Origin: Myxococcales bacterium
GTDB lineage: Bacteria > Myxococcota_A > Polyangia > Polyangiales > Polyangiaceae
Reading direction: 5' to 3'
Assembly (NCBI GenBank): GCA_947473045.1
Contig: CANJCO010000018.1
Coordinates: 1 to 64,000, forward strand
Length of the DNA: 64,000 bases
Of this stretch, positions 41,564-51,583 are shown in pieces; within the stretch, counting starts at the first letter, position 1, and every line of letters starts with the position of its first letter. The notes under the pieces are model-generated. The model saw only the letters and a list, made by a program, of their open reading frames with translations. It did no database searches and had not been told where the DNA came from. The position numbers and the translations under genes were made by a program.

Positions 41564-43801
41564 ATGCAGCTCCGAGCGGTGCGACAGGTATGGCTGGCGA
41601 TGGTCCTCGGCGTCGCCGGGTGCTCGGCAGCGCAGGACGCAACCCCGGGCGCCGACGCAGGCGCGCTCGCCGACGCAAGCGCGCTCGCCGACGCGACCCG
41701 CCCGCCTCCCCCTGTCGCCGCCCCCTGGGGAATCGACACGCGGCCCGCAAACCTCACGTGCGTCGCGCCAAACAGGCCTCCCAGCGACGCCGCAGTAAAG
41801 CTCGTCCGCGCGTTTGCACCTGTCACGCTGGCGCAGCCGATGCATCTGGCCGCAATCCCCGGCGACAGCTCGCGCCTGTTCGTCGCGCAGCGCGCAGGCA
41901 CGGTCGTGTCGTTTTCAACTTCCGCGCCCGGGGCAACGCCCACCACCGTGCTGACCGTGCCGCGACCGGTCAACACCGCCGGCGAGGGAGGGCTCCTCGG
42001 CTTCGCGTTTCACCCCAATTTTGCGACCAACGGACAGCTGTTTCTCTCGTTCACCACCACGGGAGGCGCGACGGGCATGCGGTCGGTGATCGCGCGCATG
42101 ACCAGCACCGATCACGGCGCTTCGTTCGCCGCGAGCACGTACGCAGAAATCGTGGGGCCATTCGAACAGCCCTTCACCAATCACAACGGCGGCGACCTGC
42201 ACTTCGGACCGCTCGACGGCTACCTGTATGCATCGTTCGGAGACGGCGGATCCGCCGGAGACCCGCTCGGACACGGACAAAACACGAATTTGTTCTTTTC
42301 AAAGATTCTGCGCATCGACGTCGACCATCCGTCCGGAGGACGCGCCTACGGAATACCGACTTCGAATCCATTTTCGAGCGGCGGCGGAGAGCCTGCGACC
42401 TTCGCGTTCGGCCTTCGAAACCCGTTTCGTTTCAGCATCGATCGGGCCACCGGGCAGGTCTGGGCAGGCGACGTCGGTCAGGATAAATGGGAGGAGATCG
42501 ACCGTATCGCGCTCGGGGGAAACTACGGATGGAGCCAGCGGGAGGGCAAGCACTGTTACAAGCCGATGACCAACTGCCAAACGGCCGGGCTTATCGACCC
42601 GGTGTGGGAATACGATCACACACAGGGACAATCGATGACCGGCGGCGTGGTGTATCGGGGCTCCAGCCTTGCGTCGATGGTTGGGAGATACGTCTTTGGC
42701 GACTACCAGACAGGCCGCGTGTGGTACCTCACAGACGGCGGAGCCTCCGGGTGGTCTGCGACCGAGGTCAGCGACAGGGGCGGAGGGTCCGGTTGGGTGG
42801 CGTTCGGAGAAGACGCCGCGGGCGAAGTGTTCGCTGTCTCGATCAACAACGGCGGCATCTACCAACTGGTCGCCGCGGGCGCTCCGACGTCGTCGAATTT
42901 CCCGGCCACGTTGAAAGCAACCGGCTGCGTCGACCCCACCGATGCGACGAAGCCGTCCGCCGGGATGATCCCCTTCGAGCCAGTGTCTCAGCTGTGGAGC
43001 GACGGCGCGCAGAAGGGGCGCTATTTTGCCATTCCCGAGGGCTCGCATATCTCGATTCTGCCCTCAGGGCATTTCGACTTTCCGGTCGGATCGGTGATGG
43101 TCAAGAGCTTCGCGATCGGCGGCAAGCTCATCGAGACGAGGTTGCTTACGCGACATACCGACGGCGGATGGGCCGGCTATTCGTACAAGTGGAACGCCTC
43201 GCAGACCGACGCGAATCTGCTGCTGGCAAACGAGACCGATCCGGTCGGCGCACAGAATTGGTACTTCCCAAGCAGAGCCGAGTGCAGCCGATGCCACACC
43301 TCGGCGGCGGGCTCCACGCTCGGCCCCGAAGTGCTTCAGCTCAACTCGAATTACGTGTATCCCACAACCAATCGAAATTCGAACCAGCTCGCGACGCTGG
43401 ATCACATTGGCGTGCTGAGCGCCCCGCTACCGGCGCCGGAGCAGCTCCCCGCGATGCCCGCCGTCGCCGGCGCAGCGCCGCTGGAGTCCCGCGCGCGGGC
43501 CTACCTTCACGCCAACTGCTCCGGATGCCACCGGCCCGAGGGCGGCGGCGGAGGCAACCTCGACCTGCGCTACGATACGAAGCTCTCGGCGACGGCCATG
43601 TGCGGCCTGCCGCAGGCGGGCGATCTGGCAATCACCGGAGCGAGGATCGTCGCCCCGGGGGATCCGGCGCGCTCGGTGCTGCTCGCGCGCATGCGGCGAC
43701 TCGACTCGCTGCGCATGCCTCCGCTCGGATCGGCGCTGGTCGACACCGTGGGCACCGGCGTCATCGAACAGTGGATTCAAAGCCTCGCGCAGTGCCCGTA
43801 G
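41564..43801 (+). CDS. PQQ-dependent sugar dehydrogenase fused to diheme cytochrome-like domain
   Basis: 745 residues. A lipoprotein signal (AMVLGVAGC) and an Ala/Asp repeat linker are followed by a soluble-GDH-type six-bladed propeller (about 80-450: NHNGGDLHFGP, FGLRNPFRFS, VGQDKWEEID, GGNYGWSQREG). A C-terminal domain of about 290 residues follows. The latter resembles the SO2930-type diheme proteins (PFEPVSQLWSDGAQKGRYFA) and carries two CxxCH heme sites, CSRCH and CSGCH. The enzyme should oxidise a sugar or alcohol with PQQ and pass electrons to its own hemes in the envelope (inference). The ATG at 41564 directly precedes the signal; the frame extends 10 codons further upstream. Confidence 0.85.
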   Translation: MQLRAVRQVWLAMVLGVAGCSAAQDATPGADAGALADASALADATRPPPPVAAPWGIDTRPANLTCVAPNRPPSDAAVKLVRAFAPVTLAQPMHLAAIPGDSSRLFVAQRAGTVVSFSTSAPGATPTTVLTVPRPVNTAGEGGLLGFAFHPNFATNGQLFLSFTTTGGATGMRSVIARMTSTDHGASFAASTYAEIVGPFEQPFTNHNGGDLHFGPLDGYLYASFGDGGSAGDPLGHGQNTNLFFSKILRIDVDHPSGGRAYGIPTSNPFSSGGGEPATFAFGLRNPFRFSIDRATGQVWAGDVGQDKWEEIDRIALGGNYGWSQREGKHCYKPMTNCQTAGLIDPVWEYDHTQGQSMTGGVVYRGSSLASMVGRYVFGDYQTGRVWYLTDGGASGWSATEVSDRGGGSGWVAFGEDAAGEVFAVSINNGGIYQLVAAGAPTSSNFPATLKATGCVDPTDATKPSAGMIPFEPVSQLWSDGAQKGRYFAIPEGSHISILPSGHFDFPVGSVMVKSFAIGGKLIETRLLTRHTDGGWAGYSYKWNASQTDANLLLANETDPVGAQNWYFPSRAECSRCHTSAAGSTLGPEVLQLNSNYVYPTTNRNSNQLATLDHIGVLSAPLPAPEQLPAMPAVAGAAPLESRARAYLHANCSGCHRPEGGGGGNLDLRYDTKLSATAMCGLPQAGDLAITGARIVAPGDPARSVLLARMRRLDSLRMPPLGSALVDTVGTGVIEQWIQSLAQCP

Positions 43802-43838
43802 GCACGCGGCGCGCGCGCCGGATCGCCGCCTGAGCACG

Positions 43839-45368
43839 TCAACGGGCGCTGCGGGTCGAGCCCGGATCGAGGAACGTGGCGCCCTCGACGCGCACCACGC
43901 CCGACTCGACCGGCAATCCCAGATCGACAGCGGCGCGGCTCGCCCCCTGATCGCGCAGGGCCTCCTCGGCCACCTCGCGGTAGGCGCGCAGCTTCTCTTC
44001 ACTGCCCAGGATCACGTCGACATGGCGCAGGCGCGTGCCGCCGAGGACCAGGTGCCAGCGCAGCGCGCTCATCATCGCGTTGGCGCACGTCTCGATCGTG
44101 ACCCGCGCCAGCCCCGTTCCGAGCGCCGGCATGGCGAGGGTGCGCGCCCCCACCTCATCGCCGAGCAGAAGCGCGCGCTGCATGGCGCGCCCGATGCACG
44201 AGGCCTCGTTCCATGCGCTGACCGCGTGCACAACGTGCTTGGCTTCGAGGGCGCCCGCCGTGGTGACGACGCACGTCCCGAGAGGTCGCTCTCCCCCTTC
44301 CCGCGCCTGCTCCTCGATGACGTCACCGCCGCGCCGCCGGAGCGCATCGGCCGACCCCGTGCGCATTTTCATCTCGTAGTTCGCGCTGCTGACGATCACG
44401 TCGGCCGCCGCGTCCGCGAGATCGCCCACACGAAGCGAGACAGCGCAGTCACCGACGCGAAAGCTGTTGCGATCGAGCCACGTGAACGCCACGCGTTGTG
44501 CCCCCGCGAGCGCGGCTTCGAGCACTCCGAACTCCCGCCCGGGCTCGGCGGCGTCGGCCGGACGCAGCGAGGGATCCTTGGCGAGCATGGAGCGCAACAA
44601 GTGCTGAAAATAGGCCTCAGCGCTCGAAGTCGGCGGCGGCATCGAGGGCGGCGCGTCGACGTCGAGCAGCTCGCCCAGGCTCGCGAACGGCGGCTGCCCG
44701 TAGCGAAGGTCGCACGCGGTCGCCCCTGCCCCCCACACGTCCGAGCGCCTGCTGAACTCGCCGCGCGCGAGCTGCTCGGGCGCCATGAAGCGCAGGGTGC
44801 CCCCGAGCTCCGATTCGCACTCGTTGCCGCGCACGGCGATGCCGAAATCACCGAGCCTGACGCCCGACTCGGGCGAGCCGAAGAGATTCGAGGGTTTAAC
44901 GTCGCGATGAACAACGCCAGCCTGATGCGCGGCGTGAAGCGCCTCGCACGTCTGACGCATGCATTGTGCAACGAACCAGAGCGGCAGGCCCACGCCGAGC
45001 GAAGCGCGTCTGCGCCGATCGAGCTCCGCGAGATCGATGCCGTCGACGTACTCCTCGACGAGGTAGTGAACGCCCTCGTGAACGCCCGCGTCGATCGCGC
45101 GCACCACGCGGGGATTGGTGATGCGCGCCATCAAGCGAGCCTCCTCGAGCACCCGCGAGAGCTCGCGCGTCCCGCTTGTGGCGCCGGCCCCGATGCTCGC
45201 CTTGACTGTCTTGAAAATGAGGGGCACGCCCAGCAGCGCGTGCTTGGCGAGCCAGACGTCGCTCATGCCACCTTCGCCGAGGCGACCCCAGATTTCGTAG
45301 TCGCGTATCCGTGCGGGCAGCGCCGTCACCGCCGGCGTCTCAGCAGTGTCCGGCGCCGATGACTTCAT
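43839..45368 (-). CDS. Ser/Thr protein kinase fused to macro (ADP-ribose-binding) domain
   Basis: 509 residues from the ATG at 45368, which overlaps the gcvP stop (ATGA). Kinase domain (about 23-275): glycine loop [10 protein letters not shown], likely K53 in [14 protein letters not shown] (HRD 154-156), DFG 174-176 and LRFMAPEQL. All catalytic residues are present. Macro domain (about 305-475): [17 protein letters not shown] (N330 in the usual VNAAN position), [25 protein letters not shown] and [10 protein letters not shown] (414-423). There is no membrane segment. Macro domains bind or hydrolyse ADP-ribose marks, so this joins phosphorylation to ADP-ribose sensing. Coupling to gcvP suggests a metabolic link (inference). 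Confidence 0.9.
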   Translation of the reverse strand: MKSSAPDTAETPAVTALPARIRDYEIWGRLGEGGMSDVWLAKHALLGVPLIFKTVKASIGAGATSGTRELSRVLEEARLMARITNPRVVRAIDAGVHEGVHYLVEEYVDGIDLAELDRRRRASLGVGLPLWFVAQCMRQTCEALHAAHQAGVVHRDVKPSNLFGSPESGVRLGDFGIAVRGNECESELGGTLRFMAPEQLARGEFSRRSDVWGAGATACDLRYGQPPFASLGELLDVDAPPSMPPPTSSAEAYFQHLLRSMLAKDPSLRPADAAEPGREFGVLEAALAGAQRVAFTWLDRNSFRVGDCAVSLRVGDLADAAADVIVSSANYEMKMRTGSADALRRRGGDVIEEQAREGGERPLGTCVVTTAGALEAKHVVHAVSAWNEASCIGRAMQRALLLGDEVGARTLAMPALGTGLARVTIETCANAMMSALRWHLVLGGTRLRHVDVILGSEEKLRAYREVAEEALRDQGASRAAVDLGLPVESGVVRVEGATFLDPGSTRSAR

Positions 45369-48241
45369 GCCCGCTCGTAGGCTTCGATGGGCGGGCACGA
45401 GCAGATGAGCTTGCGGTCGCCGAGCGCGTTGTTGAGTCGCGCGACGGCCGGCCAGAATTTGCGCTCACGGGTGAAGCTCGTGGGAAACGCCGCGAGCTCG
45501 CGGGTGTAAGGGTGATTCCATTCCGTCGCCATCACCCGCGACGCGGTGTGCGGGGCGTTCTTCAGCGGGTTGTCTTCGCGCGGAAGCCGCCCCTCCTCGA
45601 CGGCGCGGATCTCCTCGCGAATGGCAATCATCGCGTCGCAGAAGCGATCGATCTCGAAGAGGCTCTCGCTCTCGGTGGGTTCGATCATGAGCGTGCCCGG
45701 GATCGGGAACGACATCGTCGGCGCGTGAAACCCGTAATCGATCAAACGCTTCGCCACGTCGTCGACCTCGATGCCCGCGCTCTTCTTGAACGGCCGAACG
45801 TCGACGATGCACTCGTGCGCCACGCGTCCGCGCTTTCCCTTGTAGACTACATTGAAATGCGGATCGAGCCGGCGCGCGATGTAGTTCGCGCCCAAAATGG
45901 CCGCCTTCGTGGCGTGCGTCAGGCCCGCGCCGCCCATCATGCGAATGTACGCCCACGAAATGAGCAGGATGCTCGGGCTGCCCCACGGCGCCGCCGAGAT
46001 CTCGCCGATCGAGGTCGCCGTTGCCTGCGGCATGCTCACCACGGGGTGCCCGGGTAGGAACGGCGCGAGGTGCCGTGCGACACCGATCGGCCCCATGCCG
46101 GGACCGCCGCCGCCGTGCGGAATGCAGAACGTCTTGTGCAGGTTCAAGTGGCAGACGTCGGCCCCGATGTCGCCCGGCCGGCACAGTCCGACCTGCGCGT
46201 TCATGTTGGCGCCGTCCATGTAGACTTGCCCGCCGTGCTCGTGAATCAGCGCGCAAATGCGCTTGATATCCTCTTCGAAGACCCCGTGCGTCGACGGATA
46301 CGTAATCATGAGCGCAGCAAGCTCGTGGGCGTGCTCCTTCGCCTTCGCCTCGAGATCGGCGACGTCGACGTTGCCGAGTGCGTCGGTGCGCGTGACGATG
46401 ACCTGCATGCCGGCCATCACCGCGCTGGCGGGGTTGGTGCCGTGGGCGCTCTGCGGGATCAGGCACACCCGGCGGTGCCCCTCACCCTTGTTTTCGAGGT
46501 ATTTGCGGATCACGAGGAGTCCGGCGTATTCGCCCTGCGACCCAGCGTTGGGCTGAAGCGACACGGCCGAAAAACCGGTGACCTCGCAAAGCGCTGCCTC
46601 GAGCTCGGCGAACAGCTCGGCGTAGCCCTGGGCCTGATCGAGCGGCGCGAACGGATGCAGGCTGTTCCAGTTTGCGTCGGTCACCGGAATCATCTCGGCG
46701 GTCGCGTTGAGCTTCATGGTGCACGATCCGAGCGGGATCATCGCGTGCGCGAGCGACAGGTCACGCGCCTCGAGCGCGCGCATATAGCGAAGCATCTCGG
46801 TCTCGGAGTGGTAGCGGTTGAACACCGCGTGCGTGAGGATCGGGGAGACGCGGCGAAGCGACTCCGGGATGACCGACTCAGCCTCGCGGGCCAGCGCGTC
46901 GACGTCGAGCCCCACGGCACCAAAGAGCTGCAGCAGCGCGGCCACGTCGGCGGGCGCGGTGGTTTCGTCGAGCGCGATCGCCACCGAGGTCGGGCCGAGC
47001 TTGCGCAAGTTGTAGCCCGCCAGCGCCGCAGCGCGCATCATCGCGTCGGCGTCGCATTGCACTGCGACGGTGTCGAAGAACGCGCTTCGCACGAGCTGCT
47101 TGCCCGATTTTTTCAGCCCGAGCGCCAGCACGCACGCCATCGCGTGGACGCGGTCGGCGATGCCGCGAATGCCGACGGGGCCGTGATAGACGGCGTAAAA
47201 GCTCGCCACGATCGCCAGAAGTGCTTGCGCGGTGCAGATGTTGCTCGTCGCCTTCTCGCGCCGAATGTGCTGCTCGCGCGTCTGGAGCGCCATCCGCAGC
47301 GCGGGGCGTCCCTGGGCATCTTCGGACACGCCGATGATGCGGCCGGGAAGCTTCCGCACCAGGTCGTTTTTGCACGAGAAGAACGCTGCGTGAGGTCCGC
47401 CGTAGCCCATCGGAACGCCGAAGCGCTGCGAGCTGCCGAGCGCGATGTCGGCGCCGAGCTCACCCGGCGGCGTAAGCAGCGCGAGCGAAAGGAGATCTGC
47501 GGCCACCGCGAAGATCGCGCCGACGTCGTGCGCGTGGGCTGCGAGCGCGCGGAAGTCGACCACGTCTCCGTCGGTGCCCGGGTACTGCACGAGCACGCCG
47601 AAAGGCTTGCTCTCCGCGCTCGAGAAATTGACCGTACGCGCGTCGCCGATCTCGACGTTGATGCCGAGCGCGGTGGCCCGCGTGCGCACCACCTCGATCG
47701 TCTGCGGGTGGCAGGCGTCGCTCATCCAGAACGTGTTGTGCGTTTGATCGTTGCCGCGGAACTCCCACGCGAGATGCATCGCTTCGGCGGCCGCGGTGCC
47801 CTCGTCGAGCAGCGACGCGTTCGCGATCTCGAGGCCGGTGAGCTCGCTCACCATCGTCTGATAATTGAGCAGCGCCTCGAGGCGCCCCTGCGCGATCTCA
47901 GCCTGATAGGGCGTGTACTGGGTATACCAGCCGGGATTTTCGACGACGTTGCGCAAAATCACCGGCGGCGTGATGGTGCCCGAATAGCCCATTCCGATAT
48001 ACGATTTCAAAACCCGGTTTTTGCGCCCCAGCGCGCGCGCGAGCTCGAGCACCTCGGCCTCGCTGATCGCGGCCGGCAACGCGAGCTCCCGGCCAAGGCG
48101 GATCGACGCGGGGACCGTCTCGCCAACGAGCGCGTCGAGCGACGGGGCGTCGACCTCGCGCAGCATTTTTTCGGTGTCGGAGAGCGACGGGCCGACGTGG
48201 CGGTTGACGAACAAATCGGGGTGAGCGAGCGAGACGGGCAT
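45365..48241 (-). CDS. gcvP: glycine dehydrogenase (decarboxylating), P-protein
   Basis: 958 residues, the single-chain P-protein of the glycine cleavage system. It decarboxylates glycine with PLP and passes the aminomethyl group to lipoyl GcvH. Seen: [17 protein letters not shown] at the start, [16 protein letters not shown], a C-terminal half with [13 protein letters not shown], and the PLP Lys 703 in [17 protein letters not shown]. gcvT and gcvH are not in the window. The frame extends upstream to 48466, but that part is repeat copy B translated plus leader; [11 protein letters not shown] at 48241 is the normal start. No glycine riboswitch is recognisable upstream. Confidence 0.97.
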   Translation of the reverse strand: MPVSLAHPDLFVNRHVGPSLSDTEKMLREVDAPSLDALVGETVPASIRLGRELALPAAISEAEVLELARALGRKNRVLKSYIGMGYSGTITPPVILRNVVENPGWYTQYTPYQAEIAQGRLEALLNYQTMVSELTGLEIANASLLDEGTAAAEAMHLAWEFRGNDQTHNTFWMSDACHPQTIEVVRTRATALGINVEIGDARTVNFSSAESKPFGVLVQYPGTDGDVVDFRALAAHAHDVGAIFAVAADLLSLALLTPPGELGADIALGSSQRFGVPMGYGGPHAAFFSCKNDLVRKLPGRIIGVSEDAQGRPALRMALQTREQHIRREKATSNICTAQALLAIVASFYAVYHGPVGIRGIADRVHAMACVLALGLKKSGKQLVRSAFFDTVAVQCDADAMMRAAALAGYNLRKLGPTSVAIALDETTAPADVAALLQLFGAVGLDVDALAREAESVIPESLRRVSPILTHAVFNRYHSETEMLRYMRALEARDLSLAHAMIPLGSCTMKLNATAEMIPVTDANWNSLHPFAPLDQAQGYAELFAELEAALCEVTGFSAVSLQPNAGSQGEYAGLLVIRKYLENKGEGHRRVCLIPQSAHGTNPASAVMAGMQVIVTRTDALGNVDVADLEAKAKEHAHELAALMITYPSTHGVFEEDIKRICALIHEHGGQVYMDGANMNAQVGLCRPGDIGADVCHLNLHKTFCIPHGGGGPGMGPIGVARHLAPFLPGHPVVSMPQATATSIGEISAAPWGSPSILLISWAYIRMMGGAGLTHATKAAILGANYIARRLDPHFNVVYKGKRGRVAHECIVDVRPFKKSAGIEVDDVAKRLIDYGFHAPTMSFPIPGTLMIEPTESESLFEIDRFCDAMIAIREEIRAVEEGRLPREDNPLKNAPHTASRVMATEWNHPYTRELAAFPTSFTRERKFWPAVARLNNALGDRKLICSCPPIEAYERA

Positions 48242-48269
48242 CGTGGAACCTCGGAGTTGGTGCCGCGCA

Positions 48270-48298
48270 TATATAGACTCGTTTTCGTGCGGGTCCCA
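48270..48298 (-). promoter_or_regulatory. possible gcvP promoter
   Basis: On the minus strand TATATA (48275 to 48270) lies 17 bases after TGGGAC (48298 to 48293). It is the only AT-rich box in the leader, about 30 bases before the gcvP ATG. The -35 match is poor. Confidence 0.35.
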
Positions 48299-48366
48299 GC
48301 GCCCCGCGTGCGTCAACGCACACTGATGCAGCGCGCCACACGCCGATCGCGAAACCCTTGCGCGAT

Positions 48367-48516
48367 CAGCAGGGCGCTGGAAAAACACCCTGCTGGAGAT
48401 TCGCAAAGCGACTCGCGTCGGGTGCGGCCTCTGAAAGACCACGTTTTTCGGGGCGGGGAGGTGCATGCCTCCCCGAGATGAACGGCTAACAGGACGTTTT
48501 TCGAGCGTCCTGTTAG
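48367..48516 (+). repeat. five-hairpin intergenic element, copy B
   Basis: Copy B, the most diverged, in plus orientation upstream of gcvP. All five stems survive with changed bases: hairpin 1 CAGCAGGG...CCCTGCTG; hairpin 2 TCGC-AAA-GCGA; hairpin 3 CTCTGAAAGAC with GTTTTTCGGGG (held by G-T wobbles); hairpin 4 GGGGAGG...CCTCCCC; hairpin 5 CTAACAGGACG (48486-48496) with CGTCCTGTTAG (48506-48516). Hairpin 5 differs from copy A at paired positions on both sides. Confidence 0.88.
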
Positions 48517-48693
48517 AAGACTTGCACCTCGCAAACGGGCGCTTCGACGAGGGGCTGCGACTGCACTGCCAGCGGCTACGCGAGGAGCGACTTCAAACGA
48601 TATCGTACTTCAGTCGACCTCGCCGACGCAGTCCTCGCCGGCCTGACAGCTCATGCGCTCGGCGCGCGCGAGCGAAAATCCGCTTTCGACGCG
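48517..48693. other. intergenic stretch without recognisable gene
   Basis: Together with copy B and the gcvP leader this makes a 452-bp gap. I see no RNA gene, terminator or credible CDS. On the minus strand the frame after the TAG of the TPR gene stays open for 28 more codons and ends CQAGEDCVGEVD, which may be chance or a remnant. Confidence 0.4.
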
Positions 48694-49674
48694 CTAAAAG
48701 TCTCCGCCAACGGTGAGCGTCGCGCCTGCAACGCCGCCCTCGCGCGAGGGCGCGAGCGACGGTGCGAGCCACGCGGCGGGCAGGGCGCGCGGACGCGTGA
48801 TGGTGACGTCGGCCTGGTAGCGCACCTGCGCTTCGATGATGCCCGCCGCGGCGAGCGAGACGAGCGCGCCGTCGATCGCCAGATTAACGACGCGGGTCGT
48901 GTTGGCGCGGCTCGTATAGCCGTTGTAGGCCGTCGCCGTGGCTTGGTTGTATTGTGCACCTGAATCGCTGAACAGGGCCGCGGCCTGCGCGCGCTGCCCG
49001 AGAAAGACGACGAACGTCACGGCCGAGGCGACGACGAGCGCGCCCTCACTCAGCGCGAAAAACGCGCCTGCGCCCTGCCGACCATTTTGAAACTGACCGG
49101 CACCGAACGGCAGCATCGCGACCCATCGGGAGTGCGTCGTCGTGACGGTCTCCTGCGCGGCGAGCCGCTCAAGCACTTTGAGCCGCTCCTGCTGCTTCTG
49201 CTTTTCGGCGGCCTCACGCGCTTTGCGATCGGCGTCGTCGCGCGCTTCCCGCGCCTTCTGCGCGTTGATCTCGTCTTTGAGGCGCGAGCGCGTGTCGGTG
49301 AACTTGTCGAGCACTTCGGTCGTGAAGGTGAGCGGATCCGGCTGGTACTCCGGATTCTGGCGAATCACCCTCGCGAAGAGCGCCTCGGCGTCATCGCCGC
49401 GGTGCATCGCCATGCTCACTGCGCCCCAGTACATACGCGCCTCGTTTATGAGCTCCGCGCTCTTGAGGCTCCCGGTCGCAGGGTCGAGCATCGTGCGAAA
49501 GCGAGCCTCGGCCTCGACGTACTGGCGCGTCAGAAACGCGTTTCGTCCTTTTTCGAGATCGGTCTTTTCGTCAGCCCTCGCGGCGCCCGTAATCCCGAGG
49601 CTCAGGGCGACGCACAGCAGCGAAAACGAGCAGCGAAGCGGCGAAAAAAACGGAGCTCGTAACGGTACCATCAT
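48694..49674 (-). CDS. exported TPR/coiled-coil membrane protein
   Basis: 326 residues. A signal peptide (FSLLCVALSLGITGAARA) is followed by TPR-like helices (GRNAFLTRQYVEAEARFR, AMHRGDDAEALFARVI), a highly charged coiled coil (about 125-160, AREARDDADRKAREAAEKQK) and then hydrophobic segments (ALSEGALVVASAVTFVVFLG, LAIDGALVSLAAAGIIEA) ending in TLTVGGDF. It resembles myxobacterial proteins encoded next to Ser/Thr kinases, in which the C-terminal part sits in a membrane. It starts 5 bp after the upstream kinase ends, so it is probably the partner or target of that kinase. Two adjacent ATGs (49674, 49671) are both usable. Confidence 0.8.
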   Translation of the reverse strand: MMVPLRAPFFSPLRCSFSLLCVALSLGITGAARADEKTDLEKGRNAFLTRQYVEAEARFRTMLDPATGSLKSAELINEARMYWGAVSMAMHRGDDAEALFARVIRQNPEYQPDPLTFTTEVLDKFTDTRSRLKDEINAQKAREARDDADRKAREAAEKQKQQERLKVLERLAAQETVTTTHSRWVAMLPFGAGQFQNGRQGAGAFFALSEGALVVASAVTFVVFLGQRAQAAALFSDSGAQYNQATATAYNGYTSRANTTRVVNLAIDGALVSLAAAGIIEAQVRYQADVTITRPRALPAAWLAPSLAPSREGGVAGATLTVGGDF

Positions 49675-49678
49675 CGCT

Positions 49679-51112
49679 TCAGCGCCCGAAGCGTGCAGCA
49701 TAGGCGAGCCAGGAACCGATCGCGAGGGCGGCGACAAGCAGCGCTCCGGCCAGCGCCACGAGCAGCCAGCGCCCGCGACCGGCCGGCGCCCGCGAGGGCA
49801 CCGAGTCGCCTGCGCGAAGTTCGAGGTCGCGAACAGGCGGGTGTGCGGCGGCGCGCGGCGAGTCGGGCCCGACGGCGCTGGCCGCGATCGCGGACGCGCG
49901 CTCCGCGGGCGACATGAGCCGTGCGCCACCCTCACGGAGCGGGCGCTGCGCGCGCGGAGGGCTGGCGACCGCGGCCGCCGCCGGTAGAACCTGCGCGGCC
50001 ATGACGAGCGTGCCCCCGTGGGCCGTGGGCGCAGGCGGACGGGCCGTGCTCGGAAGCGCAGCGTCTGGAGCCATCGCCGCGGCCTGAACGATCGTCGCCT
50101 TAGCGTCGTGGGACGGGGCATCGACTCGCGTCGCAAGCGCGAACGCGTCGGGTCGCGGGTGCGGCGCGCGCGCGGCTTCAGGTTCGGTCGCCGCCGCCTT
50201 GAGCCTGGCCCAAAAGTCACCCGCGTCGCGCGGCCGGGCGGCGGGATCGACTGCCAGCGCCGCTACGAATATCGCCTCGACGGCATCGGTGACGTTGACG
50301 CCGAGCGCTCGAGGCGTCGGGAGGCGCGTCCGGTCCATCGCTGCGACGATGTACTGCCCCAAACCCGCGCAGTCTCGGGCGCGACGGTCCGAAAGCGCCT
50401 CGACCAGCACGAGCGCCAGCGAGTAGACGTCGGTACGGGCGCCCACCGCACCGCGCGCGGGATCGAACTGTTCGGGCGCGGCGAACCGCGGCGAAGCGAC
50501 GACGAGGCCGCCGATGGTCGCGGCCCCCGAGAAGCCCATCGACGCCGAATCGAGGACCTTCGCCATGCCGAAATCGAGCACTTTGAGCCGCGATCCGTCG
50601 GGCGTGTTCGCCAGAAAGAAATTGCCCGGCTTCACGTCTCGGTGAGCAATGCCCTGCGCGTGGGCATAGGCCAGCGCGCTCGCGGCCGGTTCAAAGAGCG
50701 CGATGACCTCCGCCAGCGACCGCCCCCGGAGCCCGCGCGCGCGGCGATCGGTAAGCGCCGTGCTGAACGATGTGCCTTCGAGCCACTCGAGGACCATGTA
50801 GGGCACCGGCTTGCCGGTCGACGGAGAGAGGGTCGTGCCGGTGCTGATGCTGCGAACGATGTTGAGGTTTCCCTGCGAAAGCCGGTACGCAATCCGGCTC
50901 TCGTCGAAGAAGCGCTCCGTGAACGAGGCGAGCACCTCGGGGCTGGAGCCTGCATCGAGCTTGAGACACTTGATCGCAACCGGCTCACGCAGCCCCAGAT
51001 GCATGGCCTTGTAGACCACGCTGAAGCCGCCCTCGCCGACGGCGCCGATCACATGAAGATTGCCGTCGATGACGAGATCGGCAAAGCCGTAGACATCGTC
51101 GGGGGCGGGCAC
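49679..51112 (-). CDS. membrane-anchored Ser/Thr protein kinase
   Basis: 477 residues from a GTG at 51112; an ATG at 51190 would add 26 residues but overlaps the divergent lipoprotein gene start. Kinase domain: VGEGGFSVVYKAM, VAIK (K48), HRDVKPGN, LDFGMAKV and APEQF; a catalytic Asp and DFG Asp are present. The GLVVASPRFAAPEQF segment is slightly unusual for the activation loop. After an Ala/Pro-rich linker a single membrane segment (WLLVALAGALLVAALAIGSW) ends the protein. It is followed after 5 bp by the TPR membrane protein gene. Start choice is uncertain. Confidence 0.9.
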   Translation of the reverse strand: MPAPDDVYGFADLVIDGNLHVIGAVGEGGFSVVYKAMHLGLREPVAIKCLKLDAGSSPEVLASFTERFFDESRIAYRLSQGNLNIVRSISTGTTLSPSTGKPVPYMVLEWLEGTSFSTALTDRRARGLRGRSLAEVIALFEPAASALAYAHAQGIAHRDVKPGNFFLANTPDGSRLKVLDFGMAKVLDSASMGFSGAATIGGLVVASPRFAAPEQFDPARGAVGARTDVYSLALVLVEALSDRRARDCAGLGQYIVAAMDRTRLPTPRALGVNVTDAVEAIFVAALAVDPAARPRDAGDFWARLKAAATEPEAARAPHPRPDAFALATRVDAPSHDAKATIVQAAAMAPDAALPSTARPPAPTAHGGTLVMAAQVLPAAAAVASPPRAQRPLREGGARLMSPAERASAIAASAVGPDSPRAAAHPPVRDLELRAGDSVPSRAPAGRGRWLLVALAGALLVAALAIGSWLAYAARFGR

Positions 51113-51178
51113 GACACAACGATACCACGCATGGGTTGCAGCCTGCGCGGGGCCGTATTGTGGTGTATCGTACGCGCC

Positions 51179-51571
51179 ATGATCGATCATCGCAAAAGCC
51201 GTTTGTCGCTGCTGACCAAGGGAGCCGCGCTCGTCGGCCTGGGCATGGCCGCCGCCTGCGCGAAAGAGCCTGGCCCCGTCAACGGGCCCGATCCGAACGC
51301 CATCCGCATCGGCGCAACGGCGGAACCCGCGGCCGCCGACGCTGCGACGGCCCCTGCCATCGCGCCGACGAACAGCCCCGCTGCGAGCGCTGCGGTGCGG
51401 CCCGATGCGGTCTTGCCGGTGGCGGTCGACGCAGGCCCCGCAATCAAGCCGCACATCAACGCACCCTCCCCCTCGTTTTCGGCGCCCGTCAACGCGCCGC
51501 CTCCCGTCGATGCCGGCGGCCTGATCAAGCGCCCGATCATGAACGCGCCCCCGAAGGCGATGCCGCAGTAG
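51179..51571 (+). CDS. small lipoprotein with Ala/Pro-rich tail
   Basis: 130 residues. The signal (SLLTKGAALVGLGMAAAC) is followed by an Ala/Pro/Asp-rich chain (ATAEPAAADAATAPAIAPTN and VNAPPPVDAGG) with no obvious folded domain. It may be an anchor or spacer protein. The ATG lies in the palindrome ATGATCGATCAT, so both strands could start translation there. The ferritin-like gene begins 12 bp after its stop, which suggests one transcript. Confidence 0.7.
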   Translation: MIDHRKSRLSLLTKGAALVGLGMAAACAKEPGPVNGPDPNAIRIGATAEPAAADAATAPAIAPTNSPAASAAVRPDAVLPVAVDAGPAIKPHINAPSPSFSAPVNAPPPVDAGGLIKRPIMNAPPKAMPQ

Positions 51572-51583
51572 TAGCCGACGTCG

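Noticed and set aside
48242-48366. Possible glycine riboswitch upstream of gcvP
   Set aside because: The leader is short and shows no tandem aptamer-like pattern; only a weak promoter and repeat copy B are visible.
46070-48481. 803-codon plus-strand frame opposite gcvP
   Set aside because: Antisense of a highly conserved enzyme gene; no independent support.
48367-48516. Repeat copies as CRISPR or tRNA-like sequences
   Set aside because: Single copies far apart, with no spacer arrangement and no cloverleaf or T-loop consensus.
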